This document shows, in pieces, positions 36,107 through 45,128 of a stretch of DNA of 64,000 nucleotides. The stretch covers positions 1 to 64,000 of the forward strand of contig NZ_PCPS01000004.1 of assembly GCF_002975405.1 (NCBI RefSeq), written 5' to 3'. The first letter of the stretch is position 1. Every line of letters starts with the position of its first letter. Position numbers and translations under genes: made by a program. Origin of the DNA: Arthrobacter sp. MYb229. GTDB lineage: Bacteria > Actinomycetota > Actinomycetes > Actinomycetales > Micrococcaceae. A model generated the notes under the pieces. It was not told the DNA's origin and did not search any database. It was given only the letters and a program-made list of their open reading frames with translations.

Positions 36107-36754
36107 ATGAATTCCACCGAGCAATCCTCCGGAGCTGATTCTTCGCACGTCAACCGAAAGCGCCGCGGATGGTTCAAACCTTTGCTGGCGCTCGTGGTCC
36201 TGCTGGGAACGCTGGCCGTCGGTTTCCTTGTCGGAACCGACAGCATGGATCCGACCCAGAGCGAGGAATACGCCGCTCTGGGGGCCGAGAAGTCCGCCGT
36301 GGAAGGCGAACGGGATGCCTTCGAGGAGGCGCGCGACGAGGTGCGGCAAGAACTCGACGAGTACCGGGACGAAACCGAAACCCGGGAAGCCGAGCTGGCT
36401 GAGCGCAGCGACGAGCTGGATTCCAGATCCAAGGGGCTCGACGAGCGCAAGGAGGAGCTGGATGAAATCGATGTTGCGCTGACCGAACGCGAGAAAGCCG
36501 TCGGCAAGGCCGAGGACGAGAAAGAAGCCAATACCGTCAGCAACGGCGTGTGGACCATTGGCGTGGATATCAAGGCCGGAACCTACAGGTCTGACGCGCC
36601 AGTCTCCAGCGACTGCTATTGGGCAGTGCTCAAAACAGGGACCAATGGGGACATCATCGACAATGACATCCCGGGCGGCGGACGTCCTTCGGTCACCGTG
36701 GGCAAAGGCCAGGACCTCGAGCTGAGCCGTTGCGGTACCTGGACCAAGCAATAA
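36107..36754 (+). CDS. Membrane-anchored coiled-coil protein
   Basis: 215 aa. Short basic cytoplasmic N-terminus, one transmembrane segment (about 22-43, PLLALVVLLGTLAVGFLVG), a long strongly charged coiled coil (about 52-140), and a C-terminal beta-rich domain starting GVWTIGVDIKAGTYRSDAP with two cysteines (SDCYWAVL and SRCGTW). This last domain recurs at the C-termini of actinobacterial surface and membrane proteins of unknown role. Starts 2 bases after the previous gene; AAAGGAG just before serves as ribosome site. Confidence 0.82.
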   Translation: MNSTEQSSGADSSHVNRKRRGWFKPLLALVVLLGTLAVGFLVGTDSMDPTQSEEYAALGAEKSAVEGERDAFEEARDEVRQELDEYRDETETREAELAERSDELDSRSKGLDERKEELDEIDVALTEREKAVGKAEDEKEANTVSNGVWTIGVDIKAGTYRSDAPVSSDCYWAVLKTGTNGDIIDNDIPGGGRPSVTVGKGQDLELSRCGTWTKQ

Positions 36755-36806
36755 CTGATCATCACTACCTATGACGCAGCTTCTGGCTGCGAGATTGAGG
36801 AACATC

Positions 36807-37586
36807 ATGTCCAACCATATTCAGCAGGCTTATGGCGCTCCGGGTTATCCCGGTGACCAGGCGCCAGCAAAATCATTTGTCGCCACCTGGCTCTTGTCCT
36901 TGTTCTTCGGGTTCCTCGGAGTGGACCGGTTCTATCTCGGCAAGATCGGTACCGGAGTGCTGAAGCTCTTGACCTTCGGTGGTCTGGGAGTGTGGGTGCT
37001 GATCGACTGGATCATCATCCTGACCGGCTCGATGCGCGACAAGTCCGGCAGGTTGCTAGAGGGCTACGCTAAGCACCGGCTCGTTGCGTGGATTGTCACC
37101 GCCGCGTTGCTGGTCGTGGGGATGGTGTCAGGCGGTAGCAGTGCCGCAATGCTTGCCAAGACGGCCGCAGACGTGCCGGCGGTGTCGCAGCAGGCAGATC
37201 CCAGCTCCGCGGCAGCAGCCCCGGCTGAAGCCGAAGAAGAAGTTGTCGAGGACCCGGTCGGCGAAGCCGTCGAAGAGGCTGCAACCTGGCAAGAAGTGGT
37301 CACGCTGGACGGCGGAACCGATAAGTCCAGCTCCACCTTCGAACTGACTGGCGCGGAAGCCCGCATGACGTACTCGTTCGCCGGCGGCGAGGACTTCGCC
37401 ATCGGTGCCATCTACGTCTTGGAAGAAGGGATCGTGTTGCTCGAAGACGGCGGCATTCCCGAGGTCATGCTCGACGGCCCTGCCGAGGATGAAACTGCAC
37501 TCCATAAGAGCGCGGGCACATACTACTTGGACGTCAACGCGGCGAACTTCAGCGGGTGGACCGTTACCATCGAAGAGCTGCGGTAG
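36807..37586 (+). CDS. TM2-domain membrane protein
   Basis: 259 aa from ATG 36807 (TGAGGAAC upstream). Residues about 20-80 are a TM2 domain: two helices joined by the family hallmark GVDRFYLGKIGTGVLKLLTFGGLG, with the conserved Asp/Arg and D-W after the second helix. A third hydrophobic segment (about 92-118) precedes an Ala/Glu/Pro-rich linker and a C-terminal acidic domain with a lectin-like or PPC-like beta pattern (FELTGAEARMTYSF, GTYYLDVNAANFSGWTVTIEEL). TM2 protein function in bacteria is not settled. Third gene of the cassette. Confidence 0.82.
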   Translation: MSNHIQQAYGAPGYPGDQAPAKSFVATWLLSLFFGFLGVDRFYLGKIGTGVLKLLTFGGLGVWVLIDWIIILTGSMRDKSGRLLEGYAKHRLVAWIVTAALLVVGMVSGGSSAAMLAKTAADVPAVSQQADPSSAAAAPAEAEEEVVEDPVGEAVEEAATWQEVVTLDGGTDKSSSTFELTGAEARMTYSFAGGEDFAIGAIYVLEEGIVLLEDGGIPEVMLDGPAEDETALHKSAGTYYLDVNAANFSGWTVTIEELR

Positions 37587-37597
37587 GGACGGGGAGA

Positions 37598-37876
37598 ATG
37601 AAATATCTGCTGTCCAAAAAGGCGGAAGTCCTTGTATCTGCCATGTTCCTCACCGGCTGCTTGGCCATTGCCGCCTCCAACATTCTGGACAACATTGACG
37701 AAGCCACACGCGGGGCGGAGCCCAACTACCTGATCACCGGAGTCTGGGTACTGGTCGCACTAGTGCAGATAGTGCTCTTCATCATGCACTTGAGCGCCTT
37801 GCGCACCTATAAGCGGTACGTTGCACAAACCGGAAAAGCGCAGGAAGCCAAAGCCGGATCGGAGAACTTGGAGTAG
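37598..37876 (+). CDS. Small two-helix membrane protein
   Basis: 92 aa from ATG 37598 with GGGGAGA upstream; it starts 11 bases after the TM2 gene. Two transmembrane segments (about 9-29 and 47-69) and a charged C-terminal tail. No family recognised. Last gene of the cassette; a strong terminator follows. Confidence 0.72.
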   Translation: MKYLLSKKAEVLVSAMFLTGCLAIAASNILDNIDEATRGAEPNYLITGVWVLVALVQIVLFIMHLSALRTYKRYVAQTGKAQEAKAGSENLE

Positions 37877-37919
37877 TCACCGGCAAGACTCGCACAGGGA
37901 AGGGCCAGGGCAGATAGCA

Positions 37920-37970
37920 AAAGCCGGGCTTGTTTGACCTAGGATTCCAAGGTCAAACAAGCCCGGCTTT
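37920..37970. terminator. Bidirectional terminator between the membrane cassette and the carboxylase gene
   Basis: Perfect 21-bp stem (AAAGCCGGGCTTGTTTGACCT and complement) with a 9-nt loop, A/T pairs at the base on both sides, between convergent genes. Confidence 0.9.
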
Positions 37971-37985
37971 GTGCTGCCTGTTAGA

Positions 37986-39758
37986 CTAGTCGGCGTCGAC
38001 GATCGAAGCGATCACGGCACCGGAGGACAATGATTCACCGGGGCTGACTTCCAAGCCCTCGATCTTGCCAGCGCGGTGCGCGGTGATTGGCTGCTCCATC
38101 TTCATCGCTTCGAGCACCACGATCAAGTCGCCTTCGGCTACGGTGTCACCGCTTTCAACGGCTACCTTCACGATGGTTCCCTGCATGGGCGAGCGCAGCT
38201 CGGCACTGTTTCCAGCGGCGGCCCCGGCCTTGCGGCCCGGCTTGCGCTTCTTCTTGGCAGCCTTGTCATTCGCGGCGGCAGATGCCGCGCCCAGCGAGGA
38301 GGGCAAGGTGACTTCCAAGCGCTTGCCGGCAACCTCAACGGTGACCGAGGTGCGTTCTGCAGCTTCTTCCGCCTCGACCTGTGGCATCGGGTGCGGCTCG
38401 ATGACGGTGGCGAATTCGGTTTCGATCCACCGGGTATGCACCGTAAAAGGCCCGGATTCGGGCACGAAGGCCGCATCGCTCATCACCGCGCGGTGGAATG
38501 GCAGCACCGTGGCCATGCCTTCGAGCTGGAATTCTTCCAGCGCGCGGCGGGCGCGGGCCGCGGCGATCTCACGGGTGGAACCGGTGACGATCAGCTTCGA
38601 GATCATCGAGTCAAAGTTGCCCGAGACGCTCTCGCCAGCTTCGACGCCGGAATCCACGCGCACTCCGGGGCCGGTAGGCAGAGTCATCTTGGTGATGGTG
38701 CCAGGGGTGGGGACGAATCCGCGTCCGGCGTCTTCGCCGTTGATGCGGAACTCGAAGGAGTGGCCGCGGACCTCGGGGTCCGTGTAGCCGAGCTCTTCTC
38801 CACGGGCGATGCGGAACTGCTCGCGGACCAGATCCAGCCCGGTGACCTCTTCGGAGACGGTGTGCTCCACCTGCAGGCGGGTGTTGACCTCGAGGAAGGA
38901 AATGACGCCATCCTGTCCCACGAGGAATTCGCAGGTGCCGGCACCGGTGTACTTCGCCTCGCGCAGGATCGCCTTGGAGGATTCGTAGAGCCGGGTGATC
39001 TGCGCTTCGCTCAGGAACGGAGCCGGGGCCTCCTCGACAAGCTTCTGATTGCGGCGCTGCAAGGAGCAGTCGCGAGTGGAGACCACCACGACGTTGCCCT
39101 GGATATCGGCCAGGCACTGGGTTTCCACGTGGCGCGGGGCATCCAGGAAGCGCTCGACGAAGCATTCTCCGCGGCCGAAGGCCGCGATGGCTTCACGCAC
39201 GGCGGACTCGTAGAGCTCGCCGATGTCTTCGCGGTTGCGCACCACCTTGATGCCGCGTCCGCCGCCGCCGTAGGCGGCCTTGATGGCCAGCGGCAGGCCG
39301 AACTCGTCGGCGAATGCGTAGACCTCTTCGGCCGAAGCGACCGGATCCTTGGTTCCCGGAACCAGCGGAGCGCCCACCTTCTCGGCGATATGGCGCGCCT
39401 TGACCTTGTCACCCAACTGGTCGATGGAATCCGGGCTGGGGCCGATCCAGGTCAGGCCCGCGTCGATAACGGCCTGGGCGAAATCGGCGTTCTCGGCCAG
39501 GAAGCCGTAGCCGGGGTGGATCGCGTCGGCGCCGGAACGCTGGGCGATATCCAGAATCTTCTCGATACGAAGGTAGGATTCGGCGGCGGTGGTGCCGCCC
39601 AGTGCGTAGGCTTCATCTGCCAGGCGCACGTGCAGCGCATCGCGGTCCGAGTCGGAGTAGATCGCAACCGATTCGATTCCTTCATCGCGTGCTGCACGGA
39701 TAATTCGCACTGCAATCTCGCCGCGGTTGGCGATTAGCACCTTCGTCAATGGATTCAT
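37986..39758 (-). CDS. Acyl-CoA carboxylase alpha subunit: biotin carboxylase fused to biotin carrier
   Basis: 590 aa. The biotin carboxylase part starts [23 protein letters not shown], has the ATP-grasp glycine loop [29 protein letters not shown], and [22 protein letters not shown] with catalytic residues. After an Ala/Lys-rich linker (about 500-520) comes the biotinyl domain with [12 protein letters not shown]; the biotin lysine is near residue 557. Same layout as mycobacterial AccA3. It works with the beta and epsilon subunits encoded at 54.2-56.0 kb and is biotinylated by BirA (57.1 kb). AAGG seven bases before the ATG. In related genomes accA3 lies close to maf; here an island separates them. 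Confidence 0.94.
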   Translation of the reverse strand: MNPLTKVLIANRGEIAVRIIRAARDEGIESVAIYSDSDRDALHVRLADEAYALGGTTAAESYLRIEKILDIAQRSGADAIHPGYGFLAENADFAQAVIDAGLTWIGPSPDSIDQLGDKVKARHIAEKVGAPLVPGTKDPVASAEEVYAFADEFGLPLAIKAAYGGGGRGIKVVRNREDIGELYESAVREAIAAFGRGECFVERFLDAPRHVETQCLADIQGNVVVVSTRDCSLQRRNQKLVEEAPAPFLSEAQITRLYESSKAILREAKYTGAGTCEFLVGQDGVISFLEVNTRLQVEHTVSEEVTGLDLVREQFRIARGEELGYTDPEVRGHSFEFRINGEDAGRGFVPTPGTITKMTLPTGPGVRVDSGVEAGESVSGNFDSMISKLIVTGSTREIAAARARRALEEFQLEGMATVLPFHRAVMSDAAFVPESGPFTVHTRWIETEFATVIEPHPMPQVEAEEAAERTSVTVEVAGKRLEVTLPSSLGAASAAANDKAAKKKRKPGRKAGAAAGNSAELRSPMQGTIVKVAVESGDTVAEGDLIVVLEAMKMEQPITAHRAGKIEGLEVSPGESLSSGAVIASIVDAD

Positions 39759-39877
39759 GGGTGAACCTTGTCTATAAAAAATTAGGGTTTCTCACCTAGG
39801 AGCCTATCGGCTTTGTGGGAAGTATATGTACTTATCCGGAAAATCTGGGGTGTTAGGCCGATATTTTTGGAGGGTTC

Positions 39878-40018
39878 CTACAAAAGTGATGAGCTAGCAC
39901 CACTATCATTTGAGCTATTCGAACTTGAATCCTCTTTCTCAGTGCTTGGAGTGTTTCTGTAGCTCTCCATCGGACGCTCATTCTTGAAGACAGCAAGCCC
40001 GGTGAAAGGCGCAACCAT
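39878..40018 (-). CDS. Possible small Ser-rich peptide or gene remnant
   Basis: 46 codons, from ATG 40018 to TAG 39878. Begins MVAPFTGLAVFKNERPMESY and ends in a Ser/Asn/Asp-rich tail. No ribosome site, and a stop codon lies just upstream in frame. The non-random composition suggests the tail of a lost gene or a short peptide. Weak evidence. Confidence 0.25.
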   Translation of the reverse strand: MVAPFTGLAVFKNERPMESYRNTPSTEKEDSSSNSSNDSGASSSLL

Positions 40019-40173
40019 GAATGTAATTTACCGATTAGCCAATATTTGGTAATTTATGCGGGATTTTCGATGAATCACAAATCTGACCTTACTTGGATCT
40101 AGTATGGTAATTCGTTCAGTGCACTGACTGGATGATTTAGTGCTTCCAAGATCTTGGCTCTAGATCGCGATGC

Positions 40174-40503
40174 TCAACCTTCGGAAACGTGACCGAGTGT
40201 GTTGGGAATAATTGACGACAGTTCAATGCGATTAATGAGATCCAGAGGCAGCTTGGAATATTGCGCCCCTTGTTCAGATTTCCATAATCTGTCTGACCGG
40301 ATAGATTCACGTACGTCAATAATTCCATGGCAGCGTACGCAACTAAAGTACTTACGGGGAAACGGTTCCCAGTAAATGGGGGCGGCGCTTCTTGAAATCG
40401 GGTCGGATGCTGCACGAACTAGTGCAAAGTCCTCCGATGGTGCGTTCCCTGAACGTAGCATCTGCGATTGCGGAGTTGCGCTCGATACCATTGTCGAGCC
40501 CAA
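40174..40503 (-). CDS. Possible small protein with CxxC motif, or remnant
   Basis: 109 codons. The C-terminal two-thirds look protein-like, with a CVRC pair and alternating charged/hydrophobic residues (YWEPFPRKYFSCVRCHGIID, then LPLDLINRIELSSIIPNTL). No Shine-Dalgarno, no family recognised. It overlaps other open frames in the same stretch, so the reading frame is uncertain. Confidence 0.25.
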   Translation of the reverse strand: MGSTMVSSATPQSQMLRSGNAPSEDFALVRAASDPISRSAAPIYWEPFPRKYFSCVRCHGIIDVRESIRSDRLWKSEQGAQYSKLPLDLINRIELSSIIPNTLGHVSEG

Positions 40504-40846
40504 CCATGCTTCAATATCTAATTGTCACTGAAGATTTTTACGAGATCCGAAGCGCAAATCGATGGTTGAATCCCAGGAATAGTGTTGCTTTGCTATCTTG
40601 TCAGCAATTGCAGTCGGTTGATGACGTTCGTTTTTCCGGTTCGAATCCGTCTAGGGTTAGCCGTTGAACACATGACTGGATTTTGCTCAGACCTGTCGAT
40701 AATCATCGAACTTGGGTTTTCTGTGGGCTGGAACAGTTAGAACAAGAATTGCCAGTTGAGTTTGAAGCATTTCTAAACCTGTCTGCGTAGCCAATTATGG
40801 GGATCAAGTAGAACTGTTTAATCGATACTCCTGACTACTATGAAGT

Positions 40847-43800
40847 GTGACCGAACGATCGGTGGTGTGCATCGGTGAGATGCAGTTAGGGGATGTTGTG
40901 GGACGGAGCAAAACGAGAAGGCGAAAACCTGTCCTCTCAGAGAAGATGAAAACTCATCTCAATGAACTGGCACGATCCTATAGTCGCTACGACGCAGACG
41001 AACTATGGACCGCGCTATTTGCGGCAGCTTCATCGCCTTCCGCACGTCACCGCGCCACTTCGATAGGTGCGGCGCTCGCTGCTAGCCTCCGAGTGAACTC
41101 GATTCCCAAGATGGATCAACGAGAGCCGCTCCCTGCTGTGCAAGAACTGGTTGACGAGGCAGCGGATTCCCTGGGTATTGGCGCTATGCACGAGGACTAC
41201 GTCCCGATGGACCCCACGAACGTCGCGACCGTTCGAGTCGGCGACGAATTGCTGCGTTATGTCCCTGGACTGGTCGAGAGGCCGATTGCTGATTTGTCTC
41301 GCGCATTGCGACTAGCCGCTGCGGTGGACCATCGGCTTATGTGGCGTTATAAGTTTGGCATCGCAAATGTCGTAAGAGTGGCCCTCAAATACGTGGACTT
41401 TTGTCTGCGGAGCCAGCTGGAAAGTTGGGAACCAGCTCCAGACATTAGATTGAGTGACGCGATCTCCATACCCGCCAACGAACTTACCGCTTCACGTAAG
41501 CTCCTTTCTCAGGATCCGCTTGATTCGCTACAACTTGAGCCTGCGGATTTGCTTGCACTTGAGTGGATGACGGCACCAGCATCCTCAGTTAAGTTCGACC
41601 ATGAGAGCCCGACTAGTCCCTTCGGACGGGCGCTGCGTTACCGGAACAAAGACGCCGATCAACATGATCGATGGTTGCCTCCGACCTATGTTCCAGAAGT
41701 TCTTGCTCACGCGGTGTCGGAGCTCGTCGGGGGTCTTAACCGCGACAAGCACGCTCGACGGGCGCTCCGAGCATCCTACATTGAAGCGACTCGACGTGCA
41801 CTTTGGCGTTTTTCGAAGACACTGATTGAAGCACCGCCCAGATCTCTCGACGAAATGCGCCCGCTGGCAGGAAGCGAAATCCATTGGCTAGTTCCTGTTG
41901 ACGGCGTAAAGTTCATCGCCGTCTCGATCCTCTACGCAGAAGACCTTCCTCAAGCGGGCTCACCCTCAATAGCGTGCGTAAGGCTGGCCGAGCAGATTCG
42001 TGCGCACAACCCGTCCAAGGGGCCAATTTCAACGAAACTGGCTGGCGACGGGAACATTACGTTGCTACCCGGCGCGACGGTAGTCCCACTCATTATTGTC
42101 GCTGGCACTTCTCATCTGATGTCTCCTCAGATGCCTGGTCAAGCAACTATGGCGTTGGAAGATCTGACGTGGATCGCAGAGACAGCAACAGCGGATGACG
42201 ATCTATATCGTTTTGCGCGTGATTTGAGCTCGCCGGATTTTCCTTCCAGTTTCGGCTGGGAGGCAATTAATTATTGGGAGCCTTGGAAAGCGAACGGCAA
42301 GACCTTCTTCAAAGGCGGGATCAGCCCTACGCATATGCATTTCGAGGCACATGCGGGCGATGCGGAGTGGGAAAGAGCCGTCGCGCTCTCATCACTGGAG
42401 TCGGCCCTATATGGGACGGGATTGCCAGCTTTGCGAAACGCAGAGATGGCAGAATCCTCATCTGGAAATGTCGCATCGGTAGCCTTTGATCGACCAGGTA
42501 GCAAGTACGACATCCGGCGCGGAACCCATCATGCTCCAGAAAGTGTCGCGTGGACCTTGGCCCTGACCACACCGCCAATTGCAATAGTCAGATCTGATCC
42601 CGATTGGACTAGCGGACAAGAGCATCAGTTCTTTTTCGATGTATGTGGAGGACTCGTATTTGCGTTCGTCTCGATTGGTGAGTCGTGGAGAAACGCGCAC
42701 AAGGAACTCGACGTTCCAGGATATCGACTGGGGCTACGGTCGATTGACGGACAAATTGGCCCGGCCGAGGGGGTAGTTGATTTTTCGCCCTCGATGAATA
42801 TCGTGGAAGGTGCAACGCGGGTAGCGACTTGGGGCTTCGATGTCGAGGGATTTGTGGAGGAAGCAGACGGGAACCCCCACGCAGCGAACATATTGACGGT
42901 TGCCTCTCTCGAGCAGCTTCTCGAATACGGTGGGAATGACTTTAGTATTGCTCAAGAGATCGGAAAAGAGTGGCTTACACGTGGTCCGTTCCTGATTCTC
43001 GAAACAAAGTTAGCCCGAACCAAACTGCAACGTTTGCCAAACCCTTGGGCGATAAACCAATCTGATCAGTCGGCAGCAACAGCGTCGTTTGCTCGCCGCT
43101 TACATTCTGCAGGAGTACAACCTGGTCGATATAGTGGGGAGGCTGCCAATTCTCTCGTCCAGGAGCATCTAGCTCCTACTGCACTCAAAGAACTCAATGA
43201 CCGTATCGCGATGCACGATACGCAGATGATCATTGATACAGGGATGGAACAGCTCAATCGGGTAGTTGACCACCTCCAGTACGAACAAGAAAACCTAACC
43301 CGAGTCGTGCGCAATTTGGTCACTGAATGGGACCCAATTACGCGAATGACGGATCTCGCTAGTGAATCCTTTGAAATACGGCAGAGCAACGAAATTATTG
43401 TAGAAGCCGCTCTGAGATCACAAAGTAATGCTGGCACAGATCATCCTGTCACGCATCAGAGCTGGAGCGCGTTACTGGCAGCCGCGGAAGCCTACCGTGC
43501 AATGACTTTGTTGAGCGAGGGACTCCACCACCGAGTAACTCGTACCACCATCGATATAAGTTCTACATATGAGCTCACATTCCAACACGACGAATGTGCG
43601 ACTGATGATTCTTGGGTATTGGAAAGCGAAGCTTTCAACACAGCGGCCGCCAGTATCCGGCTTGCGCCGACAATTGATGGTGACGTGCCTAGCGCAGATC
43701 GAGTCAATGATGCCATCGACCTCGCATTGCTGGAATCATTCGGAGTCTCGACCTTCGACTTATTCCTGACTCTGCAGGCACTAGCACAATGGGAGACCTT

Positions 43801-43852
43801 CGGAGAATATCAAAGCATCGCGTTCGCATCTGAAGAAGAGGCTGTTAGTTGA
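40847..43852 (+). CDS. Large unknown protein, upstream part of a stop-interrupted frame
   Basis: 1,001 codons to an in-frame TGA at 43850-43852. GTG start at 40847 has no good ribosome site; a GTG at 40898 with AGGGG six bases upstream may be the true start. I recognise no domain. Visible features: a basic N-terminus (GRSKTRRRKPVLSEKMK), a helical first quarter, a beta-rich centre (EIHWLVPVDGVKFIAVSILYAE; TLLPGATVVPLIIVAGTSHL), a Trp/Gly-rich stretch (FGWEAINYWEPWKANGKTFF), and a helical final 250 residues (LNRVVDHLQYEQENLTRVV). No membrane segments or ATPase motifs. After the TGA the same frame stays open for 271 more codons and ends in a nuclease domain, so the two parts were probably one protein. 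AT-richer than the flanks; insertion into the carboxylase/maf neighbourhood suggests horizontal transfer and a defence-type role, unproven. Confidence 0.75.
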   Translation: MTERSVVCIGEMQLGDVVGRSKTRRRKPVLSEKMKTHLNELARSYSRYDADELWTALFAAASSPSARHRATSIGAALAASLRVNSIPKMDQREPLPAVQELVDEAADSLGIGAMHEDYVPMDPTNVATVRVGDELLRYVPGLVERPIADLSRALRLAAAVDHRLMWRYKFGIANVVRVALKYVDFCLRSQLESWEPAPDIRLSDAISIPANELTASRKLLSQDPLDSLQLEPADLLALEWMTAPASSVKFDHESPTSPFGRALRYRNKDADQHDRWLPPTYVPEVLAHAVSELVGGLNRDKHARRALRASYIEATRRALWRFSKTLIEAPPRSLDEMRPLAGSEIHWLVPVDGVKFIAVSILYAEDLPQAGSPSIACVRLAEQIRAHNPSKGPISTKLAGDGNITLLPGATVVPLIIVAGTSHLMSPQMPGQATMALEDLTWIAETATADDDLYRFARDLSSPDFPSSFGWEAINYWEPWKANGKTFFKGGISPTHMHFEAHAGDAEWERAVALSSLESALYGTGLPALRNAEMAESSSGNVASVAFDRPGSKYDIRRGTHHAPESVAWTLALTTPPIAIVRSDPDWTSGQEHQFFFDVCGGLVFAFVSIGESWRNAHKELDVPGYRLGLRSIDGQIGPAEGVVDFSPSMNIVEGATRVATWGFDVEGFVEEADGNPHAANILTVASLEQLLEYGGNDFSIAQEIGKEWLTRGPFLILETKLARTKLQRLPNPWAINQSDQSAATASFARRLHSAGVQPGRYSGEAANSLVQEHLAPTALKELNDRIAMHDTQMIIDTGMEQLNRVVDHLQYEQENLTRVVRNLVTEWDPITRMTDLASESFEIRQSNEIIVEAALRSQSNAGTDHPVTHQSWSALLAAAEAYRAMTLLSEGLHHRVTRTTIDISSTYELTFQHDECATDDSWVLESEAFNTAAASIRLAPTIDGDVPSADRVNDAIDLALLESFGVSTFDLFLTLQALAQWETFGEYQSIAFASEEEAVS

Positions 43853-44668
43853 GTATGTAAAGTAGACGGTGATCCCAACCAAGAAAAGCGTCTTCGCATT
43901 CAACATGCAATTCAAATGCTTATAATTTCCTCCGATGTACTCCGCTCCAGTAGTTGGAAACCTTGGCAAACTCGAACCCGCAGGCATCGGCTTCTCGTCC
44001 AACCGTTGGTGAGACGTTCAGATGGCGGGATCTTGATCGCTCCGCAGTATTTACTGACGACATTAAGCGTATACAACAACCACCTGACTCAAGGCGTCCT
44101 CCCGTGGACAGGAGGGGTTCCTGAATTAGTGAATAAAGCCCTGGCCGAGAGGCGCGCGAAGCGAAACTTGGCATTCGAACACGGGCTCCAACAGCAACTG
44201 CATGAAATTGGTTTCTATACGATCGCGCGTGTAAAGCCTGGTGACCATGCGCGGCTGGGTGTCCCGATACTCACGACGGAGATAGATCTTGTATGTGGCC
44301 GTGTCGGGGACCCGAACATCTGGCTGATCGAGGCCAAAGATCCGGCTACAGTCCACGGATTCGCAGAAACCGCACGTCAACTGCGGTCTTTCTACCTTGA
44401 CTCAGAAGTCAAGGGACGTATTAAACCGTGTTATGCGACTCAGCTTTCACGTAAGGAAGCAGAACTTAAGCCATACATTGAAAAGATAGCAGAAAAGCTC
44501 GGTGTAGGCTCGGCGCCTGAACAAGGAGATTTCGTCCTTCAAACACGGTTCGTAACTCGCCGGCTAACCCCCGCCAGTTTCATGATCTCACGGCCCTACG
44601 ACGTGCTCACCGCAACCGAATTCCTAAATGAACTTGGACAGGTTGGTGGGCATTCGAACGAGAAATAA
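43853..44668 (+). CDS. PD-(D/E)XK nuclease-like domain, downstream part of the interrupted frame
   Basis: 271 codons in the same frame as the upstream 1,001-codon part, beginning straight after its TGA. The first in-frame ATG is 43916 (250 aa) but has no ribosome site, and codons before it already read as sensible protein (KVDGDPNQEKRLRIQHAIQ). Counting from that ATG, an active site is visible: Glu90 (AFEHG), Asp124 (TTEIDLVCGR) and Glu139-x-Lys141 (IWLIEAKD), the E...D...ExK order of PD-(D/E)XK nucleases. The C-terminus ends after SRPYDVLTATEFLNEL. Whether it is made depends on readthrough, an internal start or strain repair of the TGA; otherwise the gene is a recent pseudogene. Confidence 0.72.
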   Translation, partial: VCKVDGDPNQEKRLRIQHAIQMLIISSDVLRSSSWKPWQTRTRRHRLLVQPLVRRSDGGILIAPQYLLTTLSVYNNHLTQGVLPWTGGVPELVNKALAERRAKRNLAFEHGLQQQLHEIGFYTIARVKPGDHARLGVPILTTEIDLVCGRVGDPNIWLIEAKDPATVHGFAETARQLRSFYLDSEVKGRIKPCYATQLSRKEAELKPYIEKIAEKLGVGSAPEQGDFVLQTRFVTRRLTPASFMISRPYDVLTATEFLNELGQVGGHSNEK

Positions 44669-45077
44669 CAGGAGCTAACGTGGATTTCCGACATGTAGGG
44701 TACTTTTTCAATTAGGAGTGCCTTTAGTTCGTAGAGAATGCAATATTCGATGAAGTCCTCGCTTCCTCAATCCCAGAAGGTTCGCGAAATTGGGCTACCC
44801 ATCAAATCAGGTCATTGAATCTGTTGATGCTTCACACCTTGTGACTTTGTGTGTGAGTGAACCCCTCAGGCAGACGGGAGAAAATTCGTGGATTCGAAAT
44901 CAAAGATCGAGAATTAGTATTGAAAAACTTCCCTATTGTGTCCGCACCGATTGTGGGAATGTCGGTTAACACACAACTGAAATCACGGCAATGCACCGTT
45001 CCGACTGAACGAGACTTGATCCGAATCGTTTCGATCGGGCAATTCGACCAACGAATCCGCAGGGGGATAGTTAAACA
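44669..45077. other. AT-richer intergenic region, right edge of the island
   Basis: About 410 bases with only a weak 80-codon open frame (44857-45099) that has no ribosome site and runs into the maf terminator. I see no RNA gene, IS end or flanking direct repeat matching the left edge. Confidence 0.5.
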
Positions 45078-45118
45078 CCGCGTCCCTGTCCGAGAATAAA
45101 TCTTGGACAGGGACGCGG
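45078..45118 (-). terminator. Terminator after maf
   Basis: Perfect 14-bp stem CCGCGTCCCTGTCC/GGACAGGGACGCGG with a 13-nt loop, 10 bases beyond the maf stop on the minus strand; T-tract is short (TGTTTAA). Confidence 0.75.
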
Positions 45119-45128
45119 CGGGAGATGG

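Larger units (their letters stand above)
39759..40846. other. Long AT-richer intergenic region, left part of an inserted island
   Basis: About 1.1 kb with no convincing gene. A 46-codon minus-strand frame (39878-40018) and a 109-codon minus-strand frame (40174-40503) are the best candidates and are listed separately. A T-loop-like GGTTCGAATCC at about 40640 lacks the rest of a tRNA. Composition differs clearly from the flanking carboxylase and maf genes. It probably holds gene remnants. Confidence 0.6.

Noticed and set aside
38076-39737. 553-codon open frame opposite the biotin carboxylase gene
   Set aside because: Antisense shadow; the carboxylase motifs are on the minus strand.
40560-40670. 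tRNA-like T-loop (GGTTCGAATCC) in the island
   Set aside because: Only a 3-bp T-stem and no acceptor, D or anticodon arms; not a tRNA gene, at most a remnant.
43850-43852. Selenocysteine codon in the split nuclease gene
   Set aside because: I see no convincing SECIS-like hairpin right after the TGA and no redox context; a mutation or plain readthrough is more likely.
44857-45099. 80-codon open frame at the right edge of the island
   Set aside because: No ribosome site; its end lies inside the maf terminator hairpin.
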